Notes under the pieces: model-generated
Database searches by the model: none
Seen by the model: only the letters and a program-made list of their open reading frames with translations
What the model was told of the DNA's origin: nothing
In this document: positions 4,927-5,542 of the stretch, piece by piece
Numbering within the stretch: position 1 is the stretch's first letter
Layout: each line of letters opens with the position of its first letter
Source of the DNA: JAICJJ01 sp039809985
GTDB taxonomy: Bacteria > Chloroflexota > Chloroflexia > Thermomicrobiales > UBA6265
DNA length: 5,542 nt
Reading direction: 5' to 3'
Assembly (NCBI GenBank): GCA_039809985.1
Contig: JBDHWC010000173.1
Location: 1 to 5,542 of the forward strand
Translations under genes and position numbers: made by a program

Positions 4927-5542
4927 ATGACCCGCGTCTCGGGGGGCGAGCTCCTGGCCCGCTCCCTCGCCAACGAAGGGATCAGGCACGTCTTCTCGCT
5001 TCCGTCGCCGGAGCTCGACCCGATCCTCGCCGCGCTCGACGACCACGGCATCCGGCAGGTCACGTTCCACGACGAGATCGCCGGCGCCCACATGGCCGAG
5101 GGGCTGTACCGGGAGACCGGGCAGGTCGGCGTGGTGATGGGAAACCCCGGGCCGGGGGCGGGGTCGCTGTTCACCGGCGCGCTGACGGCGCTGAGCGAGG
5201 GCATCCCGATGGTCCTCGTCTCCGCCCAGGCGTACCCCGCGGTCAGCTACCCCTCCGGCCCGGAGGTCTACCAAGGGAACGACCAAGGCGCGACGTTCCG
5301 CCCGTTCGTCAAGCACAGTGCCCCCGTCCTCGTCTGGGAGCGGATCCCGGAGATCGTCCGCCAGGCCTTCCGCGAGATGTGGCACGGCCGTCCGGGGCCG
5401 GTCCACCTCGACCTGCCCGCCCCCGTCTCCTACCACGAGGGCGACCCGGCCGCGGCCCCGGTCCTGCCGCCGGAGGCGTACCGGGCGGGCCCGCCGCAGC
5501 CGGGGGCGGCGCAGGTGCGGCAGGCCGCCGACCTCCTCGCCG
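4927..5542 (+). CDS. Thiamine-diphosphate-dependent enzyme, acetolactate-synthase-like, N-terminal part (205 aa, runs off window)
   Basis: The reading frame is open to the window edge, so the gene is truncated only by the window. The visible 205 residues cover the N-terminal pyrimidine-binding domain of the acetolactate synthase/benzoylformate decarboxylase group and the start of a linker. Landmarks are GGELLARSLANEGIRHVFSL (6-25), the FHDEIAGAHMAEGLYRETG block (47-65) with Glu50 in the place of the cofactor-activating glutamate, the GNPGPGAGSLFTGALTAL loop (72-89), IPMVLVSAQ (93-101), GATFRPFVKHSAPV (121-134) and RPGPVHLDLPAPV (155-167). These enzymes cleave or join carbon-carbon bonds next to a carbonyl, using ThDP and Mg2+, in the cytoplasm. 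The FAD and ThDP-pyrophosphate domains are outside the window, so substrate and reaction cannot be assigned and IlvB identity is not claimed. GGAG (4915-4918) is 8 bases before ATG 4927. A 103-bp gap with hairpins separates it from the cysteine-rich gene. Confidence 0.93.
   Translation, partial: MTRVSGGELLARSLANEGIRHVFSLPSPELDPILAALDDHGIRQVTFHDEIAGAHMAEGLYRETGQVGVVMGNPGPGAGSLFTGALTALSEGIPMVLVSAQAYPAVSYPSGPEVYQGNDQGATFRPFVKHSAPVLVWERIPEIVRQAFREMWHGRPGPVHLDLPAPVSYHEGDPAAAPVLPPEAYRAGPPQPGAAQVRQAADLLA

Noticed and set aside
3972..5204. Minus-strand open frame of about 410 codons whose middle looks like a multi-pass membrane protein (Leu/Val/Ala-rich)
   Set aside because: The hydrophobic stretch is the reverse complement of the Lys/Asn-rich cysteine protein (AAG/AAC read backwards give hydrophobic codons). 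It also overlaps the ThDP enzyme, which has clear family motifs.
4789..5436. Minus-strand open frame of about 215 codons opposite the ThDP enzyme
   Set aside because: It is the antisense shadow of a frame that encodes clear ThDP-enzyme motifs. The product is charged low-complexity sequence.
1..5542. tRNA, rRNA, CRISPR array, insertion sequence or prophage attachment site
   Set aside because: No cloverleaf, rRNA-like stretch, regularly spaced repeats, transposase motifs or terminal repeats were seen by eye on either strand.

Overview
The window is very GC-rich DNA with tight intergenic gaps, GTG/ATG starts and strong third-position G/C bias, so long spurious open frames appear on every strand. 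The best taxonomic hint is the N-terminus of the 110-residue exported protein at 4491-4823 (MD-x-RF-D-x-L followed by an RR-type leader). From memory, this leader style is common in Chloroflexota of the Thermomicrobia/Sphaerobacter type. A large MalT-like LuxR regulator and a polytopic membrane protein of a family I recall from Chloroflexota and actinobacteria fit with that. The assignment is inference and no search was run.

Layout from left to right: bases 1-193 are non-coding and carry three consecutive short inverted repeats, ending in a TGCACCG/CGGTGCA palindrome at 58-72. A four-helix membrane protein of unknown function follows on the + strand (194-1135). It converges, across a 59-bp gap holding a hairpin, on a large minus-strand STAND-ATPase/LuxR regulator (1195-3912). 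The 269-bp divergent region (3913-4181) holds a possible extended -10 for the regulator, a 28-bp inverted repeat whose arms contain the same TGCACCG core as the palindrome at 58-72, and GC-rich palindromes.

To the right of the regulator, on the + strand, are two very small genes and the start of an enzyme gene. The first small gene encodes a 54-residue, extremely charged helical-repeat protein (4182-4346). The second encodes a 110-residue exported, cysteine-, lysine- and asparagine-rich protein (4491-4823). Hairpins lie after each. The enzyme is a thiamine-diphosphate enzyme of the acetolactate-synthase-like group (4927 to the window edge, truncated by the window).

The two small genes beside a divergent signal-integrating regulator are the least ordinary part of the window. 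One reading is that the regulator controls the charged small protein, and perhaps the secreted cysteine-rich protein, through the 4018-4045 inverted repeat. Nothing in the sequence proves this. No tRNA, rRNA, CRISPR array, transposase or attachment site was seen.
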